Source of the DNA: Parapristionchus giblindavisi
Lineage: Eukaryota; Nematoda; Chromadorea; Rhabditida; Diplogasteridae
NCBI GenBank assembly: GCA_943737045.1
Contig: CALSFV010000227.1
Location: forward strand, 62,001 to 126,000
DNA: 64,000 nt
Direction: 5' to 3'
In this document: in pieces, positions 49,801 through 63,908 of the stretch
How positions within the stretch are numbered: the stretch's first letter is position 1
Layout: each line of letters opens with the position of its first letter
Program-made: the position numbers and the translations under genes
Notes under the pieces: generated by a model
Database searches by the model: none
What the model saw: only the letters and a program-made list of their open reading frames with translations
What the model was told of the DNA's origin: nothing

Positions 49801-52272
49801 TCTGCTTAACCTCTGATCTCTTGCTCGCGCTTTTGTATCTGCTTTTAAGGAATTTCAGCTTCTGATTCGATATGTATCATGGCAATTATGCCTTCCAACG
49901 TTGTCGCTCTTCTTGCTGCAGTCTTCCCACCGTCGTCAGATGTATTTGGAGCTACACGAGAGGAGCGGAAATTGGTTGACGTGATTTTATTGAAGCTACG
50001 CGCAGCGGAGATGGATCAGTTGTTGTTCGAGGAGGATGAGGACTTGGAGGAGATCGAAGATAACGAAGGAGCGGATTCTGACGCGTCATGGGATGGAGAC
50101 GATTCTGAGAAGAAATCTGCCTCATTTTCACTAGCATATCCATTGGTGAAGTTCCGTATCACGTTATCACTGTCACCATGATCGTCCCGAAGCAAGAAGA
50201 GCGACAACGTTGGAAGGCGTAATTACCATGATACATATCGAATCAGAAGCTGAAATTCCTTAAAAGCAGATACAAAAGCGCGAGCAAGAGATCAGAGGTT
50301 AAGCAGGCGATCGATAATGATCTACAAAGGATAACAGTGAAGCAATAGATCTGAACTTTTGAACTTGAAAAAATCAGCAAAAATTAGTATCGCATACAAG
50401 GCATCGAACCATGTACTTACAAAATGAAACACGACCGCCTTATCCACTACACCACAAGGGTCGGTGAGATAGCAGCTCAAAGCCGAGTTGATCTTGACTT
50501 GCCACGGATTTGTGCGATTTTCATTATCGATTTTCTCGAAGCTCTTAAACTTTTGACATTGCTTATTAACGGTGTCTTATCAGAATCGGCTACTGATTAC
50601 GATGGTATATGTCACTAGACATATCGCCACGGGAATGCATTGGGCTTCCCTTGTGAGTAAGAATCCACTGCAACTCAGACGACTGGCGCGCTCCTGGAAA
50701 AGTCGATTTCCATGACCCGGGGTTCATGGTCCGAAAATCTCGAAATTTTTCATGACTGGAAAAGCTTCTTTTTTTGTGGTCATCATGAAGCATGCTCACT
50801 GTGAATCACTACCAAATAGATTTCATCGTTCCATCGATCTGTTAAAATTTTGCAGAAAAAAATTTGTTCGGAAAAATACGTAAATAATCGTAAATAACTC
50901 AAATCGCATCCACTTCATCTGAGATCACGATAATGATAATACTTACTGTCGGTCCTCCAAGATAGGCACACAATACTGGACATTTGTATTTTTTTATTTT
51001 TTTATTTTTTTATGAAAAAAAAATCGAAATTCATAATTTCGACCATGAACCCCGGGTCATGGTTTAATTTTGGCAAGAGTACAAATGTCCAGTATTGTGT
51101 GCCTATCATGGAGGACGGACAGTAAGTATTATCATTATCGTGATCTCAGATGAAGTGGATGCGATTTGAATTATTTACGATTATTTACGTATTTTTACGA
51201 ACAAATTTATTTCTGCAAAATATGAACAGATCGATGGAACGATGAAAACTATTTCCTAGTAATTCACAGTGAGCATGCTTCATGATGACCACAAGAAAGA
51301 AGCATTTCCAGTCATGAAAAATTTCGAGATTTTCGGACCATGAACCCCGGGTCATGGAAATCGACTTTTCCAGGAGCGCGCCAGTCGTCTGAGTTGCAGT
51401 TGATCCTCAGCCCATCTCAGAATGTCGTATGATACGCAGAACATATCCAATTCCCTCCAGGAAAGTGGTCTGGGGGCGAAAAAACAGCAACAAAAAGCAC
51501 ATTTTGATTTTTAAAAAATACTGAAATAATCGCGATTCGTTTGAAATTGTGTTTATTTAGTGCAGAATCGTGTGGGCTATTTTATGTGCTATAGGGACTT
51601 CCGGTCAATTGATATTGACTGGGTGAAAACCTCGCGGAAATGCTGACAAACCTGTTTTTTTATGATTTTTCGAAGTTTGCCATTTTTTCGACTTTGGAAT
51701 TTTGCCGTTGGCCGCGTTGGAGACCGAATGCCTCAATCACTTTACTTTTGTAAATAGGAGCCAGTCCACCTTCCACCATGAAAGCGTGGAGGCCTGAATC
51801 CTTTTGCTAGGGGAAAATTCCGGGGAATGCTCAAAATGGTAAATAATTACGGAGCCTGTCTCTTAATGTGCCGATAGACAAAACTAGCAGTCTATTTAAA
51901 ATACGTCATAGACTAGAAGTTTACTGCAAGTTTTCTAGAAGTGAAAGAATGTATTACACTATTATGCACCACTCGCAGTAAACTTGCGTCGATCTAGAAA
52001 TAGAATTGCAAGTCTACTTCTAGCGGGAACGATTAACAGACTACTAGATAGTTATGAAATACCAGTGGAGTTTTGAATTAGCTTGTTATGCGCTTTAATC
52101 TTTTGTCTTTTGCAGTGTTTTAATTGCGGAAGGAGTCGAAGAAGTGTTAGAACGCTTCGGGGCGCTCGAATCGAACAGATTACTGAAGAATGAGCTCATG
52201 GAATACTTGTATTCAGGTCTTTCTGAATTGATTAAGGAGAGGAAAGTCAAATTAACAAACCAATATCAGTAA
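34863..52272 (+). CDS. zyg11-like: ZYG11/ZER1-family CUL2 substrate receptor, copy A (full length)
   Basis: Exons: 34863-35057, 36435-36537, 36937-37037, 37199-37282, 37684-37883, 38117-38292, 38351-38511, 42753-42877, 45261-45366, 45415-45521, 45670-45676, 46531-46580, 46691-46848, 47046-47149, 47259-47341, 47508-47643, 47716-47786, 48293-48412, 52116-52272. The sum is 2,244 nt, 747 codons plus stop, close to vertebrate ZYG11B (about 744 aa). N-terminal part resembles the family's ADRL-containing start; LRRs follow (GLPQLLQLDVSS, LKELKVLDIGK, WPKLACIDIS), then armadillo-like repeats ending ILNLSAESSFQFVRNGGLQL, RYPGVQMFALYS and VLIAEGVEEVLERF. The order of blocks is that of ZYG11. Such proteins bring substrates to CUL2 ubiquitin ligase. 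Oddities: donor GG instead of GT at 46,581; a GC donor at 45,367; a 7-nt exon. Without splicing at 46,581 the frame meets TAA soon after, so this copy may be a young pseudogene. Introns hold many elements. Confidence 0.82.
35245..35362. repeat. Short inverted repeat
   Basis: AACCGTTTCCGGCAAACGTG near 35,262 is mirrored by CACGTTTGCCGGAATGGAT near 35,315, around a GACGTCATAAGCGTAG...CTATGCTTG centre. Intron 1 of copy A. Confidence 0.5.
35620..35900 (+). mobile_element. tRNA-derived SINE
   Basis: A-box-like TAGTTGTAGTGGTAAAAT and B box GGGTTCGAAACCC are spaced as in a tRNA gene, followed by a body that ends in the CTTTCTCTCTTCACAG...TTCATGAAAATAT segment shared with other SINE copies here. Acceptor-stem ends do not pair, so not a tRNA gene. 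Confidence 0.55.
35905..36180 (+). mobile_element. tRNA-derived SINE, second family member
   Basis: It shares with 44,445-45,010 the head (CTCTTGTGCGAA, GTTAGCGCAGC), a GGAAGTTCGAAA B-box relic, TCCTTAATTTTCAAAAA and the tail CTAGCGATCAATAAGCTAAA then TAGTGTACGATAGG. The A box is damaged. Confidence 0.55.
36244..36361. mobile_element. MITE family 1 (AAAGGGAGCGTAAC ends)
   Basis: A 118-bp palindrome: AAAGGGAGCGTAACCTCTCT, CAATGGTCTCTTC, centre TCTCGTTGTTAGAGAACAGA, then GAAGAGACCATTGAG and GGTAACGCTCCCTTT. Intron 1 of copy A. Confidence 0.75.
38588..38692. mobile_element. MITE family 2 copy
   Basis: It begins TTAAAGGCACACCCCGTGC and TAATTTGAAACTCTCCGC; the second arm is degraded. In intron 7 of copy A. 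Confidence 0.6.
39112..39231. mobile_element. MITE family 1 copy
   Basis: TAAAGGGAGCGTTAACTCTC, CAATGGTCTCTTCATTG and the complementary arm ending GAGAGAGGTTACGCACCC then TTTAA. In intron 7 of copy A. Confidence 0.75.
39283..41210. mobile_element. 1.9-kb fold-back element I
   Basis: Ends TCGACCACCCCCGGACACGT and the complement ending CCGGGGGTGGTCGA. Arms of about 870 bp each flank a non-palindromic centre at about 40,150-40,345. Landmarks in both arms are ATTGGTGCGGAATTGTGG and its complement, and CATCGATGGTTTTCCCG and its complement. The same element, with the centre in reverse orientation and the right arm cut short, is at 21,918-23,468. Intron 7 of copy A; absent from the region next to copy B. 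Confidence 0.75.
41460..41745. repeat. Outer block of the inverted duplication (copy A side)
   Basis: Complementary to 63,205-63,510. Shared: AGACCGCTCTATCTCTCAA, GGCATTTGCCGAAATTGACG and TTTTTGGGTGAC. It belongs to intron 7 and marks how far the A/B duplication extends upstream of exon 8. Confidence 0.65.
41913..42647. mobile_element. 735-bp fold-back element J with TTAT target duplication
   Basis: Termini CACGCATGTCACCTAAG and complement CTTAGGTGACATGCGTG. Arms of about 310 bp surround a roughly 120-bp loop. It is flanked by TTAT at 41,909-41,912 and 42,648-42,651. The homologous place beside copy B reads GATATTATTTAGAATATG with one TTAT, the unoccupied site. No reading frame. Confidence 0.85.
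43078..44072. mobile_element. 1-kb fold-back element G, GAGGCCGTTTG ends
   Basis: Ends ATATATGAGGCCGTTTGCGA and the complement CGCAAACGGCCTCATATAT. Arms about 420 bp (43,078-43,497 and 43,648-44,070), loop about 150 bp. End sequence and the order of internal motifs (AGTCG, GCTGATGACGATGGGCATG, GATGGCGATCACGCCTGTCT) parallel element Q at 20,003 and the right end of P, though the sequences have diverged. Intron 8 of copy A; absent from copy B. Confidence 0.75.
44445..45010 (+). mobile_element. Two tandem SINE copies
   Basis: The block GATATGCGAAGAGTTAGCGC, ATAGCGCAGTGGTAAACGTT (A box), GCAAGTTCGAAACC (B box), TTTCCTCAATTTTCAAAAAG and AAATAGTGTACTGTACGTAG occurs twice, at about 44,500-44,723 and 44,729-44,950. 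The second has the full tail ending TTCACGAAAATATACGTGAG. Confidence 0.65.
46137..46344. mobile_element. MITE family 3 (CTCTGGTATTT ends), TA-flanked
   Basis: Ends CTCTGGTATTTTCAAACTAG and the complement CTAGTTTGGAATAACCAGAG, flanked by TA on both sides. The inner part has TAGACTTGCAAGTCTA and repeated ACTAGTAGT motifs. Related copies: 51,881-52,065 and 57,681-57,868. Confidence 0.7.
47974..48095. mobile_element. MITE family 1 copy
   Basis: AAAGGAAGCGTTACCTCTCT, TCAATGGTCTCTTC and complement, ending AGAGGTTACGCTCCCTTTAA. In intron 17 of copy A, the intron that copy B has lost. Confidence 0.75.
48464..48552. mobile_element. MITE family 2 copy shared by copies A and B
   Basis: TTTAAAGGCAAACCCAGTCC, AAATCTGAAATTCTCCGC and CTCCCTCGTATACAAAGAATT. 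The same insertion, in the same place of the last intron, is present in copy B at 57,869-57,956, so it predates the duplication. Confidence 0.65.
48596..48906. mobile_element. 311-bp palindrome inserted in the left end of K
   Basis: TTAAATGCAGAGAGGGTCAA and the complement CCCTCTCTGCATTTAA at the ends, with a paired AAGATTTATACTTTCGTCTC arm. Removing it rejoins GCAAAT to TAAGAGAC as in the right end of K. Confidence 0.65.
49879..50181 (+). pseudogene. ORF remnant in the loop of element K
   Basis: 100 codons from ATG to TGA. An N-terminal hydrophobic stretch (VVALLAAVFPP), a helical middle (EERKLVDVILLKLRAAEMD) and a strongly acidic run (FEEDEDLEEIEDNEGADSD) precede SDASWDGDDSE. The composition is that of the N-terminus of a transposon-encoded protein, and it sits where an autonomous parent would carry its gene. 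No catalytic domain is present and the family is not recognised. Confidence 0.4.
50682..51388. mobile_element. Nested palindrome in right half of K
   Basis: GCGCGCTCCTGGAAAAGTCG and its complement at the ends, with repeated CATGACCCGGGGTTCATGG near the ends and centre. A core pair CACACAATACTGGACATTTG and complement flanks the centre near 51,030. Confidence 0.65.
51881..52065. mobile_element. MITE family 3, right part (split by K)
   Basis: It continues the MITE whose first 19 bp (CTGGTATTTCAAAACTAGCA region) lie at 48,553-48,571. Joined, they match the intact MITE at 57,681-57,868 in copy B, including ATACGTCATAGACTAGAAG-like and GCAAGTCTACTTCTAG motifs. Confidence 0.65.
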
Positions 52273-53514
52273 TAATTACCCCCTATCTCCAGTTTTTCAC
52301 ATTATGCTAAGGTCCAACCAAAATCATAATAAGGAACCCGAAAATAACCTGCCTATACGGGGCATTGCCCAAACATTGAGCTCCCTGCGCCAACATGTAT
52401 CAAATTGTATATCGTTGCTTACAATTGTTGTTGTATTGTATTTCTTCATTTAATAATATTTTTATCCCCATTGTTTTCGAGGACGCAATAAATCGGGTCA
52501 TAAAGTGTTCGATGAAGTGTTGTTTTCGTTTCTATTTTCGATGGTCACGGACCAGTTTTGTGCTAAAATTAGCGATGAAAACTGTTTCGACACCTTTAAA
52601 GGGTGATAGGGGGGAGATCACCGAACCACTGACGTAGTCTTTGTGCGTCTTTTGATCTTTGAAGAACACTCAAATCGCTTATCTTATCATTTTTATACTA
52701 TGAACAACAATCTTAAGAGATTGTTCTCTGATTATTGGTTATTGATCTATGCTTATTGATTTCTGATTATGGATTATTGATTATTGATCTTGGCAGCGGA
52801 ACCGTTTAACAACAGTCCCTCCAACGCTCACTCACATCGTGTAAGTATCCAACTATTTATATACTACTTACTATTTATATACTATTTATATACTAACTAC
52901 TTATAAGACAATCAGCTGGAGGCCACGAAAATGCACACTACCTTATTGTTAATGCTTATTCCAAAATTTGATTTTTAAATTTTTTATCTTTTTTTTTGGT
53001 AATGCGCATGCTAAGTAATTTTTACAGTTTAATAAAGAATATTTTTCAATTTTTGGTGATAAAATCAAATTATTGTTGCATTATGATAAAATGAATTTTC
53101 AAAGCTACCCGAAAGTGATTGATCGTTCTACGTGAATTTTTGATTCGAAAGATTTTGGAGCGCGAGATTTCTTCTGATCTTTTTGCTATTTCACGGAACC
53201 GTGATCGCACTTTGTTATCACACTTAACACCTACTATTCAGTAAAAGGTAATTCGATGAACGCGATCTTTCTCATGACAGTCTTTGATGTGCAGACTTTA
53301 CACACCCAAAGATAGTTTCTCCGCATTGGTAATACTCTCTGGTATACATACGATCGAATGGATCGAAATGGGGAGAAAGGGGAGGGTGACCAGAAACCGA
53401 AGAAGTTCCTCACCACATCGCATATCCATGTCGTTTCTCCGCTTCCCTGGCTTCTCATAATTGCTTTTCGTTTCATCAATAAAGTTGTAAGTGCAATGAA
53501 AGACCGATTGTGAT
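52273..53514. other. 3' flank of copy A, no gene recognised
   Basis: An AATAAA at 52,498-52,503 could serve copy A. Beyond it are A/T-rich stretches with TTGATTATTGAT and TACTATTTATA repeats and no splice-consistent frame. Confidence 0.35.
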
Positions 53515-53745
53515 TTCTCAGAAAAAGTAGAAGTTGTGTATAGCTGTGTCTTTTCGAGTTGATTTTGTTAACTTATTCCACTCATCCAATCTTGAAGAAA
53601 GGAAAAAGTGGAAAAAGAGGAGTGGAAGAAGATATGGAACAATAAGAAAAATCGGCAAAGTTAATTTACACTGAGCGGGAACCGAACCTACGAGGCTCGG
53701 ATCACTACGAAACAGTCTTGCCACTAAGCCATGTTGTGACATTAC
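53515..53745 (-). mobile_element. tRNA-derived SINE, different family
   Basis: On the minus strand, ATGGCTTAGTGGCAAG (A box) and GTAGGTTCGGTTCCCGC (B box) precede a body TTAACTTTGCCGATTTTTCTT. A partial plus-strand relative with GTAGGTTCGACTCCCGATGC and TCAACTTTGTTCATTTTTC is at about 46,360-46,420. Confidence 0.55.
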
Positions 53746-53804
53746 TGCTCTCGTGAATCGTGATGATAGCTCTAGTGACGCGCACGTACTTGTGTGAATG
53801 ACAA

Positions 53805-54031
53805 AGTAGGGAAATATTCCCTACTAGGGAATATATCCTTTGTTCATACTTCCCTTATACATAAGGGAAATCGATGAAAGTAGGGAAATAAATCCCTTAG
53901 GGATATCCAGATATCCCTAAGGGAATTTTCTGTGAGTGTCTCTTCATTGCGCACACTATTTCTCTGTTCTCTAACAACAAAAGAGCGTAAACTGATGAAG
54001 AGACCGTTGACAAAGGTTTTATTCCCTTTAA
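53805..54031. mobile_element. Small palindrome followed by a truncated MITE family 1
   Basis: 53,805-53,935 is built from TAGGGAAATATTCCCTA and CCTTAGGGATATCC motifs. From 53,936 the MITE family 1 interior (GTCTCTTCATTGCGCACACT to GAAGAGACCGTTGACAAAGG) continues to CCCTTTAA without its left tip. Confidence 0.55.
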
Positions 54032-55140
54032 AAAGCTTTTATGGCGTCCACTATCTATGAAATAATCTATCACCTATGATACATTACTGTTGCTCTGCAT
54101 AAACTAATCTATAGATCAATATATTACATTTCGCCTCTTTTTCTTTCATTACACGCGTTTCATTATATGTTCATAAACATGTATAAATATTATACAACCT
54201 TTGTACCTTACGTAAGCAAGAACGAAAGTAAACATTCCCAAGGGAAGCGATCGTCGTTTTCTTCTAAAAAAAACACATACTTCGTGTTAATTTCACATAT
54301 TTATTTATTTAATCTACAAGTGGTGTAATAGAAAAAAAATCGAGAAAATTTAAGAATATCTCGATTTTGATTTCAAGATATTCGAGGACAATCGTGATTT
54401 TGATTCTCAATCGAAGACTTTTCTTTTTTTACGATATCGCTTTACCCAAAATGAAAAACTTCTCGTTTTCTACCGACCACTTGACTCGAAAGAAATTGTG
54501 CAAAACCCACTTTATTTCTTAGATTCGTAATTTAGTTCTTATATTCGTAATTTAACGTTGTGACTTTGCTGTTCTTTTCGGTTCTTCTTATTTTATCACT
54601 CGTATTATCATTTTTTTTTCTTTTACCTCTGTCATCAAATTGAAAGATGCGATAAATATTTGTTATTATCAGTATTAAATTGATCCTTATATTCAGTCAA
54701 ATATCAAACAGAGGAATAGTCCTCATCGAATATTTTTACATCTACATTTTACACCTTTCCTCAGCCGATTAGGGTCAGCTGGGTCGCCATTAGGGTCCTC
54801 CAAAGATCGTATCTCTCGAGTTGCCCGGATTTAGCTAATTTCAACTGTCCAGTCGTCTTGCTAATTCTTCCTTCTTGCGAACTTCACTAGCCTTTCTCCT
54901 TTCTCATCATGTCTCTCTTTGATAATAGTATGAATCACTTTGAATTATTTTGAAATATAATCTGTGTTTGTCGATTTTTGCCCATTTCTTATCTTTAATA
55001 TCTTTTATTCTGAGAGGAAGAGAGGAAGAGAGGGAGAGAGGGAGAGAGAGTAGATTCTTATTTTCTTTCCTTTTGAACCCAATGTCTTTTGTCATATTGA
55101 TCTTATTTCTATAATTAGTGTTTTTTTTTTAATTTTATAA
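54032..55140. other. Spacer upstream of the orphan gene
   Basis: No supported exon. 54,545-54,700 resembles 2,900-3,050 weakly (TTCTTATTTTATCA and ATGCGATAAATATTT). The last 200 bp are T-rich with an A/G run (GGAAGAGAGGAAGAGAGGG) and should include the promoter of the gene at 55,154. Confidence 0.35.
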
Positions 55141-55153
55141 TTTCAGTTGAATT

Positions 55154-56990
55154 ATGGAGTTTAAGAAGCGTTACGAATATTCGATCGATAGAAAAGGATA
55201 TTTCCGCCAAATCTCTCACAGTATGAGAGAATTCGTAATGCGGTGTTACATTTTTTCTTACGTGTGTACGCGACATGCAACCCCTGCCGAAACGACGGAG
55301 ACGATACGGCGGAGGTTACGGCGTGCGCACATTTTGAAAATGTAACAAAGCCTTACGAGAGTAAAAAAAGAGTAATAAGAGTAAAAATGAATATTTCAGG
55401 GGTCTGTCCAATCTGTCAAAAAAGATGCGAACAAAGTTGCGAACAAAGTTGCGAGGTCGGTTAGAGCAGGCGAGAGAGTGTGCATTTGAAGAGGAGCAGA
55501 ATAAGTAATGCCCGTTTACGCAACAAAGTTCGCAACTTTGTTCCCATCTTTTGGTCGCAACTTTGTTCGCATCTTTTGTTGGAGAGAATTAGAGAGCGTG
55601 TATTTCGAGAGATTTAGAGAAAAAGATGTTTTTTCCATAGCTGATTATTCCAATTCTAAAGTCATTACATGGATGAAAGGGTTTGTTGTTCTTTCCCGCG
55701 ATTTGATAATCATACTGAAATTTAGTTGTTTTTATGAATATTTCAATGTACAAATATTTAATTTAGAAATAAACCCCCTCTCTTCCCCCCTCTTTCTACC
55801 CCTCTCTCATACTCTCACTTTTATTGAATTAAAATAATTTTATAAATAATTCAATGTAAAAAAATTGGATTTAGAAATAATCGTACAGAGGGGGAATTTG
55901 ATCATGACGCCCCATTCGGAGTTGTGGGAAATGCGTTCTTCTTCGAAAAGGTTAATTTCGAGATAAAAAAAGTACAATAAAATCAATGTTCAGGACAACA
56001 TAATATAGAAAGCTGAACTAATCAATGAGGTAATCGTAATCACAGAACTTCTAACGGTAAAATCAAATAATTTCATAAGTAGAAACTGAAATTGTTAATT
56101 TAGTATTTTTTACAGATTGAAAATGGAATAAAAGTTCATTTTGAATGGGACTGTCTCCATTATTTCATTGAACGAGATAATAATCCAAATATTTCATTTG
56201 CTATTCCAATAAATGAAGATTATCGATCTAAAAATGGAATTAAATTTAACATTTCGATTGCTGAACTAAAGAAATATTATCGAATTCATGTTCATGAGTA
56301 AGTAAGATTTTAACAATATATTCTTTATTAAAGGGGTGCGTAACTCATCTCAATGGTTTCTTCGACACGCAATGTTCTCTCGTTGTTAGAGAACAGAGAA
56401 ATAGTGTGCGCGATGAAGAGGCCATTGAGAGAGGTTACTCTCCCTTTCATTATTCAATCATTTTAAATAGATTAGAATGATTTCAGATTAGGAATCGATT
56501 GGTGAAATTCAGTAATTGGATCTTTTATTTAAGCCCTGATGGAAATTTAATATCAATGAATATGCATAATCTATCATATGAAATTATAAAGACAAAGTAA
56601 GTGAAAAGACATCGAATTATGTTAAAGGAAATTGTTCAAGTTTGGAACCATACTCGAATGTTGTTGGAATTGATGAGAATGGAATGGTAAACGTACAGTC
56701 ATACTGTAACGAATCACCAGTTCATCTACTCACTGCTCAACTGCCAGAGAAGTATATTGTAAGTTCAATCTCTCTCTCTTCCTCTCTCTCAAGTCAGAGT
56801 AAGTTATACTTTATTCAAAAGTGACGAAAATAAATGACAAGCACTGAAAACTCTCCTCATTTTACACACTCTCTCGCCCCTTTTCTTTTCTTTTCGCGAT
56901 TTGTCAACGCTACATAATTAAAACACCTAGATAATAGGCATATAAATTGAATTTTATTTTCAGATTTTAAAATGGGATGAGAACTTTTAA
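55154..56990 (+). CDS. Unrecognised five-exon gene, 163 aa
   Basis: Exons: 55154-55234, 56116-56297, 56513-56596, 56641-56758, 56964-56990. They total 492 nt with matching phases and GT-AG borders; a TTTCAG lies 8 nt before the ATG, so trans-splicing is possible, and AATAAA follows 122 nt after the stop. The protein is rich in aromatic and charged residues (IKVHFEWDCLHYFIERD, GIKFNISIAELKKYYRIHV, DNWIFYLSPDGNL, NVVGIDENGMVNVQSYCNES). Two stretches, SPDGNLISMNM and IDENGMVNVQ, look like repeated short beta units. No signal peptide or membrane helix. I do not recognise the family. It lies between the tail-to-tail ZYG11-like copies A and B, converging with B. The large first intron carries a GCGAACAAAGTTGC repeat and intron 2 a MITE. 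Exon 1's donor (TTC/GTAATG) was chosen to keep frame. Confidence 0.6.
55397..55580. repeat. GCGAACAAAGTTGC repeat cluster
   Basis: It starts TCAGGGGTCTGTCCAATCTG, then GCGAACAAAGTTGC twice and, inverted, GCAACTTTGTTCGCATCTTT. Relative of 23,467-23,625. In intron 1 of the orphan gene. Confidence 0.5.
56328..56449. mobile_element. MITE family 1 copy
   Basis: TTAAAGGGGTGCGTAACTCA, TCAATGGTTTCTTCGACACG and complement with GAAGAGGCCATTGAGAGAGG. In intron 2 of the orphan gene. Confidence 0.75.
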
Positions 56991-57111
56991 TTCCTAATTG
57001 TGCCCAGAAAATGTTTTTACTAACTCTTGTAAACAAATCGATAACCGACCTCGGACAATTTTATTTCCTATGTATACTCCATTTTATAATTATTTCCGTG
57101 CTACATTCAAG

Positions 57112-57117
57112 AATAAA
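57112..57117 (+). terminator. Polyadenylation signal AATAAA
   Basis: AATAAA followed by an A-rich run, 122 nt after the stop codon of the orphan gene at 56,990. Confidence 0.55.
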
Positions 57118-57237
57118 GAAAAAAAAGATATTGTCTGTATAAAATATTTACATTAGAAAATGACAAACTGTATGTAAATACCGAGACAACGCACGCTTGC
57201 CCTCTCTCGCCTGACTCTATGCAAAAAATGGAAATAG

Positions 57238-57310
57238 TCTATCTCTCTCTCTCTCTCTTTCGCTCTCTCTCTCTCTCTCTCTCTCTCATTCTCTCTCTCT
57301 CTCTCTCTTT
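57238..57310. repeat. (CT)n microsatellite
   Basis: About 70 bp of CT with a few interruptions, between the converging 3' ends of the orphan gene and copy B. Confidence 0.9.
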
Positions 57311-57479
57311 TCTACCCAGGTGCCAACTTCTCTAATGTTATTATGTATTCTTAATTTACAAGTCATATTAATTTATTTACATTTACACTCATTACAAGTC
57401 ATTTACAGTCAAGTCATTGTTAGTCATATTATACATAGCAAGAAAAGGGACGACGTGAGAGGGCACTACCATTGTTTCA

Positions 57480-62938
<5,459 letters not shown>

Positions 62939-63204
62939 CTGTAATATTTATCACGTGTTATCGATTGATCGGGGGTATTTGATGGCCACAAAAAGTATGG
63001 TGAATACGCTTCCCTAATCATATTCTAAATAATATCTTTCCCCAGCTCCACATTATTGTGTGTTAAACTTGGTTTATCGTATATAAGCTTCCGTTTCTGT
63101 GATAAAGTATTGACTATTGAACCCCACAGTATGCGCGTTAGTTGACCATTCGAGTGTCAACTTTAAGAAAAGAGCTATCTGGCATCAATCCTATTTCAAA
63201 TAAA

Positions 63205-63510
63205 AAAATGATTGCCTGTTTTTCGTCACCCAAAAATTTGTGTTTTCCCAAACAAGGGTGGTTTTTTATCACACTCAAATATAAATTAGAATTCTTTCGT
63301 CAATTTCGGCAAATGGCGAAATTTTTTTCGGCATTCAAAATATATTTCGCGCACACGTTGAGAGATAGAGCGGTCTGCCGAAAATGGGAGACGCGTTCCG
63401 AATGCCGAAAAAAATTGATTGCATGACTTTTGTGACATCTGACACGTCACCCACTACAAGTTTTGTACGAACTTGGGTTCTGTCACGAAAAAAATCAGGA
63501 AATGAAAATT
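63205..63510. repeat. Outer block of the inverted duplication (copy B side)
   Basis: Complementary to 41,460-41,745 (see AGAGATAGAGCGGTCTGCCG and GTCAATTTCGGCAAATGGCG). It marks the far edge of the duplicated segment. Confidence 0.65.
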
Positions 63511-63537
63511 TCAAAATATCGTAACTTCAATCGAAAT

Positions 63538-63697
63538 CGATAATGAGGAGAGTTTCAAATTATCATGGGGTGTTCCTTTAAAGGTACATCCCAAGCAAAT
63601 TTTACCCTCCTCATTGGCAATACTTTCTCGCAGACAAAGAAAGCGAGAGAGCATTGCCAGAGCGGAGAGTGTAAAATTTGCTTGCAGTCTCACTTTA
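63538..63697. mobile_element. MITE family 2: one half copy and one full copy
   Basis: 63,538-63,580 is a half unit ending GGGGTGTTCCTTTAA. 63,578-63,697 is a full palindrome with TTAAAGGTACATCCCAAGC, CTCGCAGACAAAGAAAGCGA, GCATTGCCAGAGCGGAGAG and CTTGCAGTCTCACTTTAA. Confidence 0.7.
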
Positions 63698-63863
63698 AGG
63701 ACTTTTTGTGCTATATGCTTAATCTACGTAGTATTTCCTGGCAATTAGCGTATATCGCGGAAGGATAAGTAGATAGAGACTAGGGTGGCGAGAACCAGTC
63801 ACTAGTCAATAATTATTCTCTCTCTCCAACTAGTGCGTAATCTTTTCCACTCTCTCTGCTACT

Positions 63864-63908
63864 CTATTTTTCGTTGAGGTCTCTATTAGAGACCTCAACG
63901 AAAAATAG
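63864..63908. repeat. Perfect 22-bp hairpin
   Basis: CTATTTTTCGTTGAGGTCTC continuing TA, one T, then the exact complement. The single-base centre means near-cruciform symmetry. Confidence 0.85.

Larger units (their letters stand above)
48572..51880. mobile_element. 3.3-kb composite fold-back element K
   Basis: Direct repeats AAAACTAGCA at 48,562-48,571 and 51,881-51,890 bracket it, and copy B has a single AAAACTAGCA at the same place. Near the ends, CTATCAGCAAATTAAGAGAC (left) and CTATCGGCACATTAAGAGAC (right, complement) are terminal inverted repeats; arms match over about 48,907-49,480 and 51,370-51,866, then 49,480-49,890 with 50,210-50,640. The left terminus is split by a small palindrome (48,596-48,906). 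The centre holds an ORF remnant (49,879-50,181), and the right half holds another palindrome (50,682-51,388). It separates the last two exons of copy A. Confidence 0.75.
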
